A stretch of DNA of 64,000 nt. Source: Halopseudomonas sp002296055. GTDB taxonomy: Bacteria > Pseudomonadota > Gammaproteobacteria > Pseudomonadales > Pseudomonadaceae. The DNA is taken from the NCBI RefSeq assembly GCF_050876985.1, contig NZ_JBPAPP010000001.1; one strand, given 5' to 3'. Shown here one piece after another: positions 1-9,140 of this stretch. Position 1 is the stretch's first letter; the number at the start of each line of letters is the position of its first letter. The position numbers and the translations under genes were made by a program. The notes under the pieces were generated by a model. That model saw nothing but the letters and a program-made list of their open reading frames with translations, searched no databases and had not been told where the DNA came from.

Positions 1-620
1 ACGTGCCCCAGACCGAAGAGGTGGACTGGGACTTTCCAGTGCTGGTCGAAGACGTGGTGATGATGGGCCGCTACGGCCATATGGGCCCCCTGCGCATCGC
101 GCGCAAGGCAGACCATCAGGCGGTGGCCGAGGCGCTGGAGCGCGTCGGCATGAGCGCCCTGCGGCATCGGCAGATTGGCGAGCTGTCTGGCGGCCAGCGC
201 AAGCGCGTGTTTCTGGCGCGCTCGCTGGCGCAGGACAGCCAGGTCATCCTGCTCGACGAGCCCTTTACCGGGGTGGACGTAAAAACCGAAGACCAGATTA
301 TCGAGCTGCTGGGTGAGCTGCGAGACGAGGGCCGCATTCTGCTGGTCTCTACCCACAACCTAGGCTCGGTACCGGAATTCTGTGACCGGGTGGCGCTGAT
401 CAAACGCACGGTGTTGGCGTGCGGGCCGACCGACGAGGTGTATACCCAGGCCAACCTTGAGCGCGCCTTTGGCGGCGTGCTGCGCCACTTTGCGCTGCCG
501 AATAGCCCAAGCGCGCTGCACACCCCGGTGGGCGTTTTCAGCGACGACGAGCGTCCGCTGATCCTGCGTAACGGTTTGCCCGCTCGCCGCGACGGTGATG
601 GCGAGGTGCCGGATGCTTGA
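1..620 (+). CDS. Metal ABC transporter ATP-binding protein (Mn/Fe type), 5'-truncated
   Basis: This is the nucleotide-binding subunit of an ABC importer for divalent metal, working at the inner face of the cytoplasmic membrane. The 5' end, including the Walker A loop, lies outside the window. Visible are the LSGGQRKR signature, the Walker B stretch VILLDEPF, and the H-loop STHN. It is followed without a gap by two homologous permeases; the next start codon overlaps its stop. An ATPase plus two different permeases matches the SitABCD/MntABCD layout for manganese or iron, rather than ZnuABC, which has one permease. The substrate-binding protein would lie upstream, outside the window. The family is clear; the metal is inferred. 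Confidence 0.9.
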   Translation, partial: VPQTEEVDWDFPVLVEDVVMMGRYGHMGPLRIARKADHQAVAEALERVGMSALRHRQIGELSGGQRKRVFLARSLAQDSQVILLDEPFTGVDVKTEDQIIELLGELRDEGRILLVSTHNLGSVPEFCDRVALIKRTVLACGPTDEVYTQANLERAFGGVLRHFALPNSPSALHTPVGVFSDDERPLILRNGLPARRDGDGEVPDA

Positions 621-1473
621 GGTGTTGCTGGAGCCCTTCAACTATGGCTATATGCGCAACGCCATCTGGGTCTCGGCACTGGTTGGCGGGGTCTGCGCCT
701 TTCTGTCCTGCTACCTGATGCTCAAGGGCTGGTCGCTGATTGGCGATGCCCTGTCGCATTCGATTGTGCCGGGGGTAGCAGGGGCTTACATGCTGGGTTT
801 GCCCTTCGCCCTTGGCGCCTTTCTGGCTGGCGGGTTGGCCTCGGGAGCCATGCTGTTTCTGCATCAGCGCAGCAAGCTGAAGCAGGACGTGATTATCGGC
901 CTGATCTTTACCTCGTTCTTTGGCCTTGGGTTGTTTATGGCCTCGCTATCGCCCACCTCGGTGAACATCCAGACCATCGTGTTGGGCAACATTCTGGCCA
1001 TCACCCCGGCCGACACCCTGCAACTGGTGATTATCGGTGTGGTGTCGCTGGTCATTCTGCTGGCCAAGTGGCGCGACCTGATGTTGGTGTTCTTCGACGA
1101 GCAGCACGCCCGCTCCGTTGGGCTCAATCCCTTTGTGCTCAAGCTGCTGTTCTTTGTCCTGTTGTCGGCCTGCGCCGTGGCGGCGTTGCAGACGGTTGGC
1201 GCCTTTCTGGTGATCTGCATGGTGATTACCCCTGGCGCCACCGCCTACCTGTTGAGTGACCGGTTTCCGGTGCTGCTGACCATCGCGGTGACGATTGGCG
1301 TGTCGAGCTGCTTGGCGGGCACCTACCTGAGCTATTTCATCGATGGCGCGACCGGTGGGGTGATTGTGGTGCTGCAGACTATGCTGTTTTTGTTGGCCTT
1401 TTTTCTGGCGCCCAAGCACGGCCTGCTGGCCACCCGTCGCCGCCGCATGGCCGCACTGGAGGGGCTGCAATGA
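613..1473 (+). CDS. Metal ABC transporter permease 1 (SitC/MntC-like)
   Basis: This 286-residue polytopic membrane protein of the ABC-3 permease family forms part of the transmembrane channel of the Mn/Fe importer. I chose the ATG at 613 (MLEVLLEPF) over the upstream in-frame ATG because it overlaps the stop of the ATPase gene, has GAGGTG just upstream, and gives the same N-terminus as the paralogous next gene (LLEPFxxxxMRNA). Multiple hydrophobic helices and the family stretches SHSIVPG and TPGATAYLL are visible. Its stop overlaps the start of the second permease (ATGA), so the two are translationally coupled. Confidence 0.9.
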   Translation: MLEVLLEPFNYGYMRNAIWVSALVGGVCAFLSCYLMLKGWSLIGDALSHSIVPGVAGAYMLGLPFALGAFLAGGLASGAMLFLHQRSKLKQDVIIGLIFTSFFGLGLFMASLSPTSVNIQTIVLGNILAITPADTLQLVIIGVVSLVILLAKWRDLMLVFFDEQHARSVGLNPFVLKLLFFVLLSACAVAALQTVGAFLVICMVITPGATAYLLSDRFPVLLTIAVTIGVSSCLAGTYLSYFIDGATGGVIVVLQTMLFLLAFFLAPKHGLLATRRRRMAALEGLQ

Positions 1474-2321
1474 GCTGGCTAACGCTACTGCTGGAGCCCT
1501 TCCAGTTCGACTTTATGCGCAACGCCATGTTGATAGCCGCGCTGATTGCCGTGCCCACGGCGTTGCTGTCCTGCTATCTGGTGCTTAAGGGCTGGGCGCT
1601 GCTGGGTGACGCCATCGCCCACGCGGTGTTTCCCGGCGTGGTGCTGGCCTACCTGCTGCAAGTGCCCTATGTCATCGGCGCCTTCGCCGCCGGCCTGTTC
1701 TGCGCCCTGGCCACCGGATTTCTCAAGCAGAACAGCCGCATCAAGCAGGACACCGTCATGGGTATCGTCTACGCCGGTATGTTTGGCGCGGGGCTGGTGC
1801 TTTATCTGAAGATCGAGTCCAGCGTGCATCTGGACCACATTCTGTTTGGCGATATTCTCGGCGTCAGCCGCGCCGATTTGCTGTTGTCGCTGGGTATTGC
1901 CCTGCTGACGGTGCTGGTGCTGAGCTGTAAATGGCGGGATTTCATGCTGTTCAGTTTTGACCCGATGCAGGCGCGCGCCGTTGGCTTGCGCACCGGGTTG
2001 CTGCATTACGGCTTGCTGTGTCTGATCTCGCTGGCGGTGGTGGGTGCGCTTAAAGCGTCCGGCATCATCCTTGCCATCGCCCTGCTGATTGCCCCCGGCG
2101 CCATCGCAGCGCTGCTGACGCGGCGCTTCGGCGCCATGCTCTGGGTCGCCCTGCTGCTGGCGCAGGTCTGCTCCTTTGTTGGCGTTTACCTCTCGTTCTT
2201 CCTCGACAGCGCGCCGGCGCCGACCATCGTGCTGGTATTTGCCCTCACGTTTATCCTCAGCCTGCTGCGCTACCTAGGGCGGTTCAGTCGCGCGGCTCAA
2301 GCCTCTCGCGCAGGTAGCTGA
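1470..2321 (+). CDS. Metal ABC transporter permease 2 (SitD/MntD-like)
   Basis: This 283-residue paralogue of the preceding permease has the same N-terminal pattern (LLEPFQFDFMRNAM), the loop AHAVFPGVVLAYLL and about eight hydrophobic segments. It probably pairs with the upstream permease as a heterodimeric channel. The start ATG lies inside an ATGA overlap with the previous gene. Its last 38 bases overlap the 3' end of the convergent LysR gene, so the C-terminal tail RFSRAAQASRAGS is encoded in shared DNA. Direct evidence for the transported metal is missing. Confidence 0.9.
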   Translation: MSWLTLLLEPFQFDFMRNAMLIAALIAVPTALLSCYLVLKGWALLGDAIAHAVFPGVVLAYLLQVPYVIGAFAAGLFCALATGFLKQNSRIKQDTVMGIVYAGMFGAGLVLYLKIESSVHLDHILFGDILGVSRADLLLSLGIALLTVLVLSCKWRDFMLFSFDPMQARAVGLRTGLLHYGLLCLISLAVVGALKASGIILAIALLIAPGAIAALLTRRFGAMLWVALLLAQVCSFVGVYLSFFLDSAPAPTIVLVFALTFILSLLRYLGRFSRAAQASRAGS

Positions 2322-3162
2322 CAACATGCTCAGCGCGCGCCGTCAGCGGCCACTCGGCGCGGTGGATGAGCCACAGGGTATCGACTACCGGTTTGTCGGT
2401 TGCCACCACGCTGATGGCGTCCGGCCTGGCAAAGGCCTGGCGGGCATAGCGCGGCAACACGGTAAAACCCAGCCCGCGCGCTACCGGCTCCAGAATCATA
2501 CCGATCTGGTTGATAAACCCGTGGCGCGGCAGCTTGCTGATGCCGGGCGCTCCGGGGTAGTAGCGACTCAGCAGGCGCGCGGCCATGGCCTGCCCATCGG
2601 GGTGGTCGATAAAGCCCAGGGTGTGCAGGTCATCCCAGTGTTGGATGCGCACGCCGGCCGGCACTACCAATTCCAATGGCTCACTGGCAAAGCGGCTGGC
2701 TTGCAGCCTAGGGTCGTCCGTTGGCAGGGTGGTCAGGCCCAGCTCAAAGCGGTTGTCCAGCACGGCGGCAATCACCTCCGGATCTGGCGCGATGCGTTGA
2801 TGGATACGCAGGCCGGGTGAGCGTTGCTGCAGGTCCAGCAACAGCGGATAGAGTGCCAACCCGATGCTGCCCGGACAGGTCAGGCGAATGTCGCCCTGCG
2901 CCGGCTCATCGGCCGACAGGCGTTGTTGCAGCCGCTGGTCTGCGGCGCCCACCTCGGCGCAGTAGTCCAGCAGAGCCAGCCCGGCCGGGGTCAGCTCAAA
3001 GCGTCGGGGCCGGCGCAGCAGCAGTGGGCCAAGCTGCGCCTCCAGACGCTGGATATGCTGGCTGACAGCGGCTTGCGTCAGATTCAGCCGCTCGGCGCAG
3101 CGGGTAAAGCTGCGCTGCTCGCTCAGGGTTACAAAGGTGCGCAGCCATTGCGGATTTAGCAT
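2284..3162 (-). CDS. LysR-family transcriptional regulator
   Basis: This 292-residue regulator has a winged helix-turn-helix at residues 5-62 (SFTRCAERLNLTQAAVSQHI) followed by a LysR substrate-binding domain. It is divergently transcribed from the glyoxalase-fold gene starting at 3258, with about 95 bases between the two starts, so it most likely controls that gene and itself. The effector cannot be read from the sequence. Its 3' end overlaps the metal permease gene by 38 bases. Confidence 0.88.
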   Translation of the reverse strand: MLNPQWLRTFVTLSEQRSFTRCAERLNLTQAAVSQHIQRLEAQLGPLLLRRPRRFELTPAGLALLDYCAEVGAADQRLQQRLSADEPAQGDIRLTCPGSIGLALYPLLLDLQQRSPGLRIHQRIAPDPEVIAAVLDNRFELGLTTLPTDDPRLQASRFASEPLELVVPAGVRIQHWDDLHTLGFIDHPDGQAMAARLLSRYYPGAPGISKLPRHGFINQIGMILEPVARGLGFTVLPRYARQAFARPDAISVVATDKPVVDTLWLIHRAEWPLTARAEHVVSYLRERLEPRD

Positions 3163-3257
3163 AACAATCTCTTATCAAATCGATAATCCAGGCGTTGTTT
3201 TTATTATGGCTGCGGGCTCCTAGACTGGCCAGAACTCAACTGATCGGAGATATCGTC

Positions 3258-3758
3258 ATGACGCAAACCTACCCTCGCAGCTTTTCACACATCGGCCTGT
3301 CGGTCACCGACCTGGACGCCGCCGTCACCTTCTACACGGAAGTGCTCGGCTGGTATCTGATCATGCCGCCGACCACCATCACAGAGGACGACTCAGCCAT
3401 TGGCGTCATGTGCACCGACGTATTCGGCGCCGGCTGGGGTGAGTTTCGCATCGCCCACCTCTCGACCGGCGATCGCATTGGCGTGGAAATTTTCCAGTTC
3501 CGCGGTGCGGAGCGCCCGGAGAACAACTTTGAATACTGGAAAAATGGCGTGTTCCACTTTTGCGTACAGGACCCGGACGTCGAGGGCCTGGCCGCGCGCA
3601 TCGTCGCTGCCGGCGGCAAACAACGCATGCCCGTGCGTGAATACTTCCCAGGCGAGAAGCCCTACCGCATGGTCTACATGGAAGACCCCTTCGGCAATAT
3701 CCTGGAAATCTACAGCCACAGCTACGAGCTGACCTACTCGGCCGGCGCTTACGGTTGA
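3258..3758 (+). CDS. VOC (glyoxalase/bleomycin-resistance fold) family protein
   Basis: This 166-residue protein has a vicinal-oxygen-chelate fold: an opening SHIGLSVTDLDAAVTFYTEV strand-helix unit and a closing MVYMEDPFGNILEIYSHS stretch that normally supplies a metal-binding Glu. Such enzymes include lactoylglutathione lyases and ring-cleavage dioxygenases; the substrate here is unknown. I chose ATG 3258 over the upstream in-frame start because GGAGA lies 8 bases before it and it begins the family fold. It is divergent from a LysR gene and followed by a strong terminator, so it is probably a one-gene transcript. Confidence 0.82.
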   Translation: MTQTYPRSFSHIGLSVTDLDAAVTFYTEVLGWYLIMPPTTITEDDSAIGVMCTDVFGAGWGEFRIAHLSTGDRIGVEIFQFRGAERPENNFEYWKNGVFHFCVQDPDVEGLAARIVAAGGKQRMPVREYFPGEKPYRMVYMEDPFGNILEIYSHSYELTYSAGAYG

Positions 3759-3800
3759 AAAGCCACACTCGCTCGCTTGGGTGAGCGCACAGTCACTCTG

Positions 3801-3830
3801 GAGAAAACCGCTTCGCAGCGGTTTTCTCTT
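3801..3830 (+). terminator. Intrinsic terminator after VOC gene
   Basis: There is a perfect 12-bp stem, GAGAAAACCGCT (3801-3812) and AGCGGTTTTCTC (3817-3828), with a TCGC loop. The stem ends in A/T-rich bases on both sides, so it can work in both directions. Confidence 0.85.
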
Positions 3831-3935
3831 TGCTCATTACTCATATGAGGGATGCGGCGCCTCTTCATACACCGCTAGGGTTGCGGCGATGCCAAATTGG
3901 TTGGCGTCGCGCACAACGTTACTCAGGGTGGATGT

Positions 3936-4250
3936 ATGAAACGTATCAAAGGTTTGATGGGGCTTTCATTGCTGATGCTGTCGGTGCCCGCGCTGGCCAA
4001 CCCGCAATATTGCTCCTCTGTCAGGGTGGAGCACGACCAGGGGCAGCGTTATCTGATGACGCTACGCAACGACTGCAACGAGACGGTATACGTCAACTAT
4101 TGCTATCAAAGCACCACCGGGCATCGCCAGGTCAACCGTGAAAAGGCCGAGCCCGGAAGGGCAGAAACAGACTCCTTCCACGCAATCAACGGCAGCATTG
4201 ATTACATTCTTGGCTGGAGCTGGAATGAAGTGCGCGGCGCCTGCGACTGA
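3936..4250 (+). CDS. Small secreted protein with four cysteines, unknown function
   Basis: This 104-residue protein starts with a classic signal peptide (MKRIKGLMGLSLLMLSVPALA, cleavage predicted before NPQYC). The mature part is about 83 residues with four cysteines (QYC, NDC, NYC and GAC near the end), enough for two disulfides in the periplasm. I chose ATG 3936 because it begins the signal peptide and follows AGGGTGG. I do not recognise the family. It stands alone after a terminator, with another small unknown gene downstream on the opposite strand. Confidence 0.65.
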   Translation: MKRIKGLMGLSLLMLSVPALANPQYCSSVRVEHDQGQRYLMTLRNDCNETVYVNYCYQSTTGHRQVNREKAEPGRAETDSFHAINGSIDYILGWSWNEVRGACD

Positions 4251-4298
4251 GGTATGCGCAGCCCGGCTGACAGCACACTGGCCAGCCCGGCTAAACCG

Positions 4299-4712
4299 CT
4301 ACGCATCAGCGCTGTGCTGGGCCTGCAGATAGGCCGGGTAGGCCGACACGCGCCAGGCCAGCAGCGACGCCGGCAGGGTGATTACAGCGTACATCCAGGA
4401 AATGTCGGTGATTGTGCTCTCAAACAGATACAGCTCAACCCCGATGGCAATCGCCTGAATCGTCAGCACAAACAACAGCAGTGATCCCCATGGCTTCAGC
4501 CGCAGCAGCGCCGTAACAGCCAGCAGAACCGCACCACCCGGCAACGCAAGCACCAGCGTCACCACAAAGCTGAGTCCGCCAATAAGCAACAACTCCAACC
4601 CCACAGAACGCGCCGCCACGGCAACTGCAATGGCGTGGGCTACCGCGGCAAAGCAGGCCGTGATCAGCGTGGCCGGTAGCAGGTGGGCCAGGTGTTGCCG
4701 CAATCGGGGCAT
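4299..4712 (-). CDS. Small integral membrane protein, unknown function
   Basis: This is a 137-residue protein with about four hydrophobic helices (residues roughly 12-32, 38-68, 74-96 and 105-125). I prefer the ATG at 4712 (MPRLRQHL) to the longer open frame, because the upstream extension is rich in Pro, His and Asn and looks non-coding. No catalytic motif is seen and I do not recognise the family. It lies between the secreted-protein gene and the SIR2 gene in what looks like accessory DNA. Confidence 0.55.
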   Translation of the reverse strand: MPRLRQHLAHLLPATLITACFAAVAHAIAVAVAARSVGLELLLIGGLSFVVTLVLALPGGAVLLAVTALLRLKPWGSLLLFVLTIQAIAIGVELYLFESTITDISWMYAVITLPASLLAWRVSAYPAYLQAQHSADA

Positions 4713-4885
4713 GGGGTTCTGTCCGTGGTGGGGCTTTGTATTGAGGTGAGCGTGCATTGGTGGGCGGGCAGGGGCAAGGTTTGGGCGATGGTTGGTGGTT
4801 TGGGGGGAGTGCTTTCGGCCGTTAGCGATTATCAGATGCGAAGCCAACCTGCGGCAGTTCTGCGGCTGGCTTAGCAAATCAAGAA

Positions 4886-7800
4886 CTAGCTTCGCTCAAT
4901 AAGATCAATGAGGCGCAGATAACGTGGATCTGATGTAAGGTCTGGATCAGTTTCCGCAATAATCGCTAATACCTTGGGCAATTGATACGACGGTCGGGTG
5001 AGGACCTGAGGTGTAACTCTATCCATCAAGTCCAATGTGGTTTCTGGGAATAAAGCTGTAATCGGTTCCTGATCACTAAGTTCTCGGGTGAAGCGATAGT
5101 ATGACTGATCATTCGTTTCTACCGGAACCAGTAGCTTTTTCACTGTATCGTAGACGGCCGGAAACTCATCGCCGGTGTCATCAAGTAGGCCAACCCATGC
5201 CCTGACTGATGCAGAAGTTCTGTATCGGCGCTCTCTTGGCCAGTCCTGACTGACTAAGGGTATGACGCGTTCAACCCAACCGTTCTCATTGCGCTGTCCA
5301 ACCCGGCCTAGCCAAGATATGAAACTGTTCCGAGTATCATCAGGCATTGCGCGTAAGACCGAACGCATTTCACCTTGGGACAGGCCGCTTGGCTCATTCG
5401 GGTGAAAAACCCGCATATACCCAAGCCACTGGGCAGCCAGACTTGAGAAATCGCGCTCCCCAGAAAGTCCTGTGATCCGGGGGAAGAGTTCAAGCAAAAG
5501 CGGCTTAATAATCATTGCCAACGATGGGCTGGGTTGTCGCCCACTGTGAAATAAACCGCTCCACGCAGGCTCTGACGAAGGGTGATCAAATGCCAGCATC
5601 GGAATGAGGCATTCCTGTGTCCAAGTGGGGTCAACGAATATTAGCCAGTTCAGTTTGCGGCTCGCTATCGAAACAGCATGAGCTGAACCCTCACTAGGCT
5701 CCGTGAGGAGGCGATTGAGACGAGACTTGATGTGATCAGGGATTAGGGAGCCAGCCGCCGGTTTATTCCCAGGAACTGCAAGAAAAAGGGCCTCGGTACA
5801 CCGGCCGACCGGACCATTAATCGCATGGTGGAGAGTGCGCCTGGATTGTTGAATGACTTTTCCACCGTGGCGGATCTCCGCTAGGCCACTCTTCGATGCT
5901 TCTGTTCCACTTTTAAGGACCCCATTGACTATGTGATCGTAGGCGGCCCAGCCGAGCTCATCATCAAACTCCAGGGTCGTAACCAAGTTCATTTCAAGCC
6001 ATCGGCTCAAGGCTTGGCTTAGCCCGGAAACAACTGCAGGCGGGAGCCTTGTCACTCTGTTCAGGAATACCCGCCTCAGCCTTGGCGAGACATCTGTAGG
6101 AAACTCATTTATCAAGGGCTCCCAGAACACCTTAGGGTAGTCGCCTGCTCTTCCTGCAATCGTCAGTGCCGACAGCGCTTTTCTCGGATTAGCTTTCACC
6201 AAGCCAGTGAAAGGGCGCTTTTCGATGAAGCTATCAAAGTCGCGATTTAAGTCTTCTTTCGCTCTAGAGACGACCTCATTTACGGGAAGGTCAATGAGTG
6301 CATCTGGCTTCTCGTCTGTACCGACCCACCCGCTGCGAGCGCCGCGTTTGGCGACCATCGAGGTCGCCCAACTGTCTCTCCACCCGGGAATAACGCTGAT
6401 CATCTCGGCAAGGCGTTCTTTGCGATCTACGGTCATTTCACAACCTTGCAACTCAAGATAACGAGCGTATCTGGAAGCCGCACAATCTCGTAACGCAGGG
6501 AACTCTTCGTTAGACCAGTGAGGACGCCTATCAGGGCCCGCCAAGATGCGGTCTGTGAGTCGGTTTCGGTTTTCCTGAGAGAAGTCTTCCCATCGGTCCA
6601 CTATTAGAAAAAGGAGCTCTCGAACTACATAAGTGTCCCAGAACGCCTCTTGATCAAGGATCAAGAGGTCTGCGGCTACATTATTAGCCTCAAAGACGGC
6701 TGCTTTATTGAATGCATATAGTTTGAGTTTTCGGAAATAGAATATGTCTGTCACAGACCAGGCCGTAGCATGTGCGTAGGCAAGTTTTGGCGACGTTGCG
6801 GCCATCCGATCAAAAAGGCTAACAAACCAGCTCACGACCTCCTCAGCATTGGTAAAGTGCTCTTCCCCTTCAACATCACGGCCTGGATAGCAGGTTGGAG
6901 TCTGGAAGTATAAAGTCTCGATATCTCCGAGCAGCCCGGAAGCAGTAGCTAACTGTTCTTCCAGAATGCGTACTACTTGTGGCAACAACTCATCTGGCAC
7001 CTCTAGGTCGTCGTTGTGTCTCTCAAGGAACACAACATCCCATTCACCTAGGTCCCTGAAATGGATTTCCTCCCAAGGTACCGATGGCGGTCTGACTTTT
7101 CCCTCCCCAAACGGTCGTTTGATTTCCAACCTTGGTGTCGAAATCCTCCGAAACTCCCGTAGAACGCGAGCTGTCCAGCCTTCGGTCTTAATTCGAGTTT
7201 TGAATCCGAACCAGTTGCCATCCCACGGACGGTTACCAGGGTCTCGATGGTATTCGAGGATTAACTGCCAGACATGACGGGCGGTCGAGTGTAGGGCATT
7301 CGAATGCTCCACTTGCCATTCAAGCTGATTTTGCAGCCGTGGATGCAGACCGTTTTGTCGGATCGCCCACCAAGCGAGAACGGGGCTATCGATGGATCTG
7401 CTTAACCATGTAATGAAATGGCCAAGCCTGATCGGAGTCGCCTCAAAACCTTCGGGCTGACGCCCACCTAACCGATGAGACTCGTGTGGGTTATCGTCTT
7501 CATCGCGCCAGACTAGGAGATTGTCGTTGCTGCCACCCTGCCTAGAATAGTCTTTAGACGAATCGTGCAAGTCGTCATCAAGCCCATATGCGACTCTCGG
7601 ATCAAAGCCTTCTTTATCTTCGCCGTAGTCGCTACTTTGGTTAACTGAGCGGACATTCGCATCCAGTACGCAAACCCATTCCGGATGAGCTGCAGGATCA
7701 GCTTCCGCGAATAACTTCGCCCCTTGCACAGAGCGAAGGACATGAGCCGCTTGGCCGCGCTCATGAGGTGCTAGGTCCTTTGGGTCCTGTTGGCATTTCG

Positions 7801-8701
7801 CAATTACAGATGCACGCCATTTACGTGGGTCATCAGCCCGCTCTGCCCACGCTTTCATGCTATTCCACAATTCCGCATGATCGGAATAGGCTATGGCTGT
7901 GACACCACGGTCACGCCATTTGGCTTCGATCTCTTCCGGCAGTCCACGGTCAAAGGCATAAAGCCTAGAACGATCGTATTCGCCATCATGATTGAGCCCC
8001 TGGAGAAGGTATTTGATTGGTGGATCTTCTGCTTGATAGCCGACCAGCACTACTGTGTACCGTTCGAGGAGGTGCCGAATGAAGTTAGTGGCCCAGCCCT
8101 CCGATAGGTAGGCGCGCCCAAAGTCAGCACTGCTCAAAACATAAGGATGAGTTTCAGCCGTTGCCTCCGCCAGCCGACCGTGTAGATAAGTGATGCCCTC
8201 TATTTTCGATCCGAAGTTCAAATCGGGGAACGCGGGCGGCACATGTACAGCCAGCTCCTCCCCGTTCTGATCTACTTCAAACAGTCGATCAAAATTTGTT
8301 GTTACTATCTGCGGTAGGCCGCTCTGGCTCGAAGATATCCGCTTGAGCAGTCGGTGCTCACACCCAAAGCCTGTTTTTGTCAGGGAAGCACTTAAACGCT
8401 CTGTAACTAGGGCGTTAACCTCATTTTTACCGTACTCAAGATGAAGCAGATTAAAAATCTGGTCGAGTGGAACATTCGTGGCCGCGGGTGATTGATCGTC
8501 CAGCCATGGTTGAAATGCGACCATGACTTCTGAATCGGCGGGAGGATCATAGAACTCTATAACGTGCCGAGTTAGACCAACAAAAGTTGGCATCCCTGAA
8601 GGGAGTGAAACTCCGGCACCGCACAGAAATACAACGCGTCCGGCATCACAACGTTCTAGCAGGATGTCAGGTATGGAAGGGCCGTCGGGATGAAATTTCA
8701 T
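4886..8701 (-). CDS. Large SIR2-domain protein, probable anti-phage defence NADase (Dsr1-like)
   Basis: This 1271-residue protein has an N-terminal SIR2/sirtuin-like NAD-binding domain over about residues 20-290. The NAD-binding loop is GAGVS (28-32), TTNFD is at 134-138, the putative catalytic His174 is in YLHGR, and GYQAEDPPI is at 221-229. The remaining roughly 980 residues look mainly alpha-helical and carry no familiar enzyme motif. Stand-alone proteins with a SIR2 N-terminus and a very long helical C-terminus are known as defence-associated sirtuins (Dsr1, Dsr2), which deplete NAD+ when the C-terminal part senses a phage protein. I take the ATG at 8701; the in-frame TTG one codon upstream is less likely. 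No clear Shine-Dalgarno is visible. Base composition is lower in GC than the flanks, suggesting transfer. No partner gene is nearby, so it appears to be a one-gene system. The domain is certain; the defence role is inferred. Confidence 0.85.
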   Translation of the reverse strand: MKFHPDGPSIPDILLERCDAGRVVFLCGAGVSLPSGMPTFVGLTRHVIEFYDPPADSEVMVAFQPWLDDQSPAATNVPLDQIFNLLHLEYGKNEVNALVTERLSASLTKTGFGCEHRLLKRISSSQSGLPQIVTTNFDRLFEVDQNGEELAVHVPPAFPDLNFGSKIEGITYLHGRLAEATAETHPYVLSSADFGRAYLSEGWATNFIRHLLERYTVVLVGYQAEDPPIKYLLQGLNHDGEYDRSRLYAFDRGLPEEIEAKWRDRGVTAIAYSDHAELWNSMKAWAERADDPRKWRASVIAKCQQDPKDLAPHERGQAAHVLRSVQGAKLFAEADPAAHPEWVCVLDANVRSVNQSSDYGEDKEGFDPRVAYGLDDDLHDSSKDYSRQGGSNDNLLVWRDEDDNPHESHRLGGRQPEGFEATPIRLGHFITWLSRSIDSPVLAWWAIRQNGLHPRLQNQLEWQVEHSNALHSTARHVWQLILEYHRDPGNRPWDGNWFGFKTRIKTEGWTARVLREFRRISTPRLEIKRPFGEGKVRPPSVPWEEIHFRDLGEWDVVFLERHNDDLEVPDELLPQVVRILEEQLATASGLLGDIETLYFQTPTCYPGRDVEGEEHFTNAEEVVSWFVSLFDRMAATSPKLAYAHATAWSVTDIFYFRKLKLYAFNKAAVFEANNVAADLLILDQEAFWDTYVVRELLFLIVDRWEDFSQENRNRLTDRILAGPDRRPHWSNEEFPALRDCAASRYARYLELQGCEMTVDRKERLAEMISVIPGWRDSWATSMVAKRGARSGWVGTDEKPDALIDLPVNEVVSRAKEDLNRDFDSFIEKRPFTGLVKANPRKALSALTIAGRAGDYPKVFWEPLINEFPTDVSPRLRRVFLNRVTRLPPAVVSGLSQALSRWLEMNLVTTLEFDDELGWAAYDHIVNGVLKSGTEASKSGLAEIRHGGKVIQQSRRTLHHAINGPVGRCTEALFLAVPGNKPAAGSLIPDHIKSRLNRLLTEPSEGSAHAVSIASRKLNWLIFVDPTWTQECLIPMLAFDHPSSEPAWSGLFHSGRQPSPSLAMIIKPLLLELFPRITGLSGERDFSSLAAQWLGYMRVFHPNEPSGLSQGEMRSVLRAMPDDTRNSFISWLGRVGQRNENGWVERVIPLVSQDWPRERRYRTSASVRAWVGLLDDTGDEFPAVYDTVKKLLVPVETNDQSYYRFTRELSDQEPITALFPETTLDLMDRVTPQVLTRPSYQLPKVLAIIAETDPDLTSDPRYLRLIDLIERS

Positions 8702-8990
8702 CAATTCAATTTCATTAGTGGTGTGCGTTGACTTTACAGCAGTAAGAAAGAGAGCGGCTACCCAAACGCTCGAAAGTCAATCCGAAAGAACAGCCCCTTC
8801 TGGCCGAAAGCGGATGCTCTTTCCGGTTTTTGACACGCCTGCCACCACTTGCTGAGCAGCCAATATTCGCCAGTTTGGACTCGCGTTGCGGGGTGTCGGG
8901 TTATAGCTTGGATGGGTGTCAGGATTGGCCGTACGCAGCAGCAGGCGCGCTTTTCCCCTAGCGCGGTCTAAGCGAGACAGGATTGGCTGC

Positions 8991-9057
8991 GAATCGCTTT
9001 GGCGATTCTTGGGGCGTTGCCCCGTCGCGTTGCTCCGCCCAAATCGCGTTGCGATTT
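8991..9057. repeat. Cluster of three short perfect hairpins
   Basis: Three consecutive inverted repeats with tiny loops lie here: GAATCGC (8991-8997) with GCGATTC (9002-9008); GGGGC (9011-9015) with GCCCC (9019-9023), loop GTT; and AAATCGC (9041-9047) with GCGATTT (9051-9057), loop GTT. They lie in the non-coding stretch between the SIR2 gene and the tRNA. The stretch 8702-9094 holds no convincing gene; an open frame on the minus strand at 8777-9100 has no family features. Confidence 0.5.
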
Positions 9058-9094
9058 GTCGAACGACAGGGTCGAATCGGCCATCCGGCACACA

Positions 9095-9140
9095 ATACAA
9101 AGCAAAACGCCCAGCGGTTGCTGGGCGTTTTGCTTTGTAT
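9095..9140 (-). terminator. Long perfect hairpin terminator of tRNA-Arg
   Basis: There is a perfect 21-bp stem (9095-9115 against 9120-9140) around a 4-base loop. It starts at the last base of the tRNA CCA end and contains runs of A and T on its outer half. Its position directly downstream of the tRNA on the minus strand marks it as the transcription terminator. Confidence 0.85.

Noticed and set aside
9061..9080. Possible attachment-site copy of the tRNA T-arm
   Set aside because: Only a short imperfect match to the tRNA 3' part is present, too weak to call a direct repeat from integration.
8777..9100. 107-codon minus-strand frame next to tRNA-Arg
   Set aside because: It runs through the hairpin cluster, has Arg/Pro/Asn-rich composition and no ribosome binding site or family resemblance.
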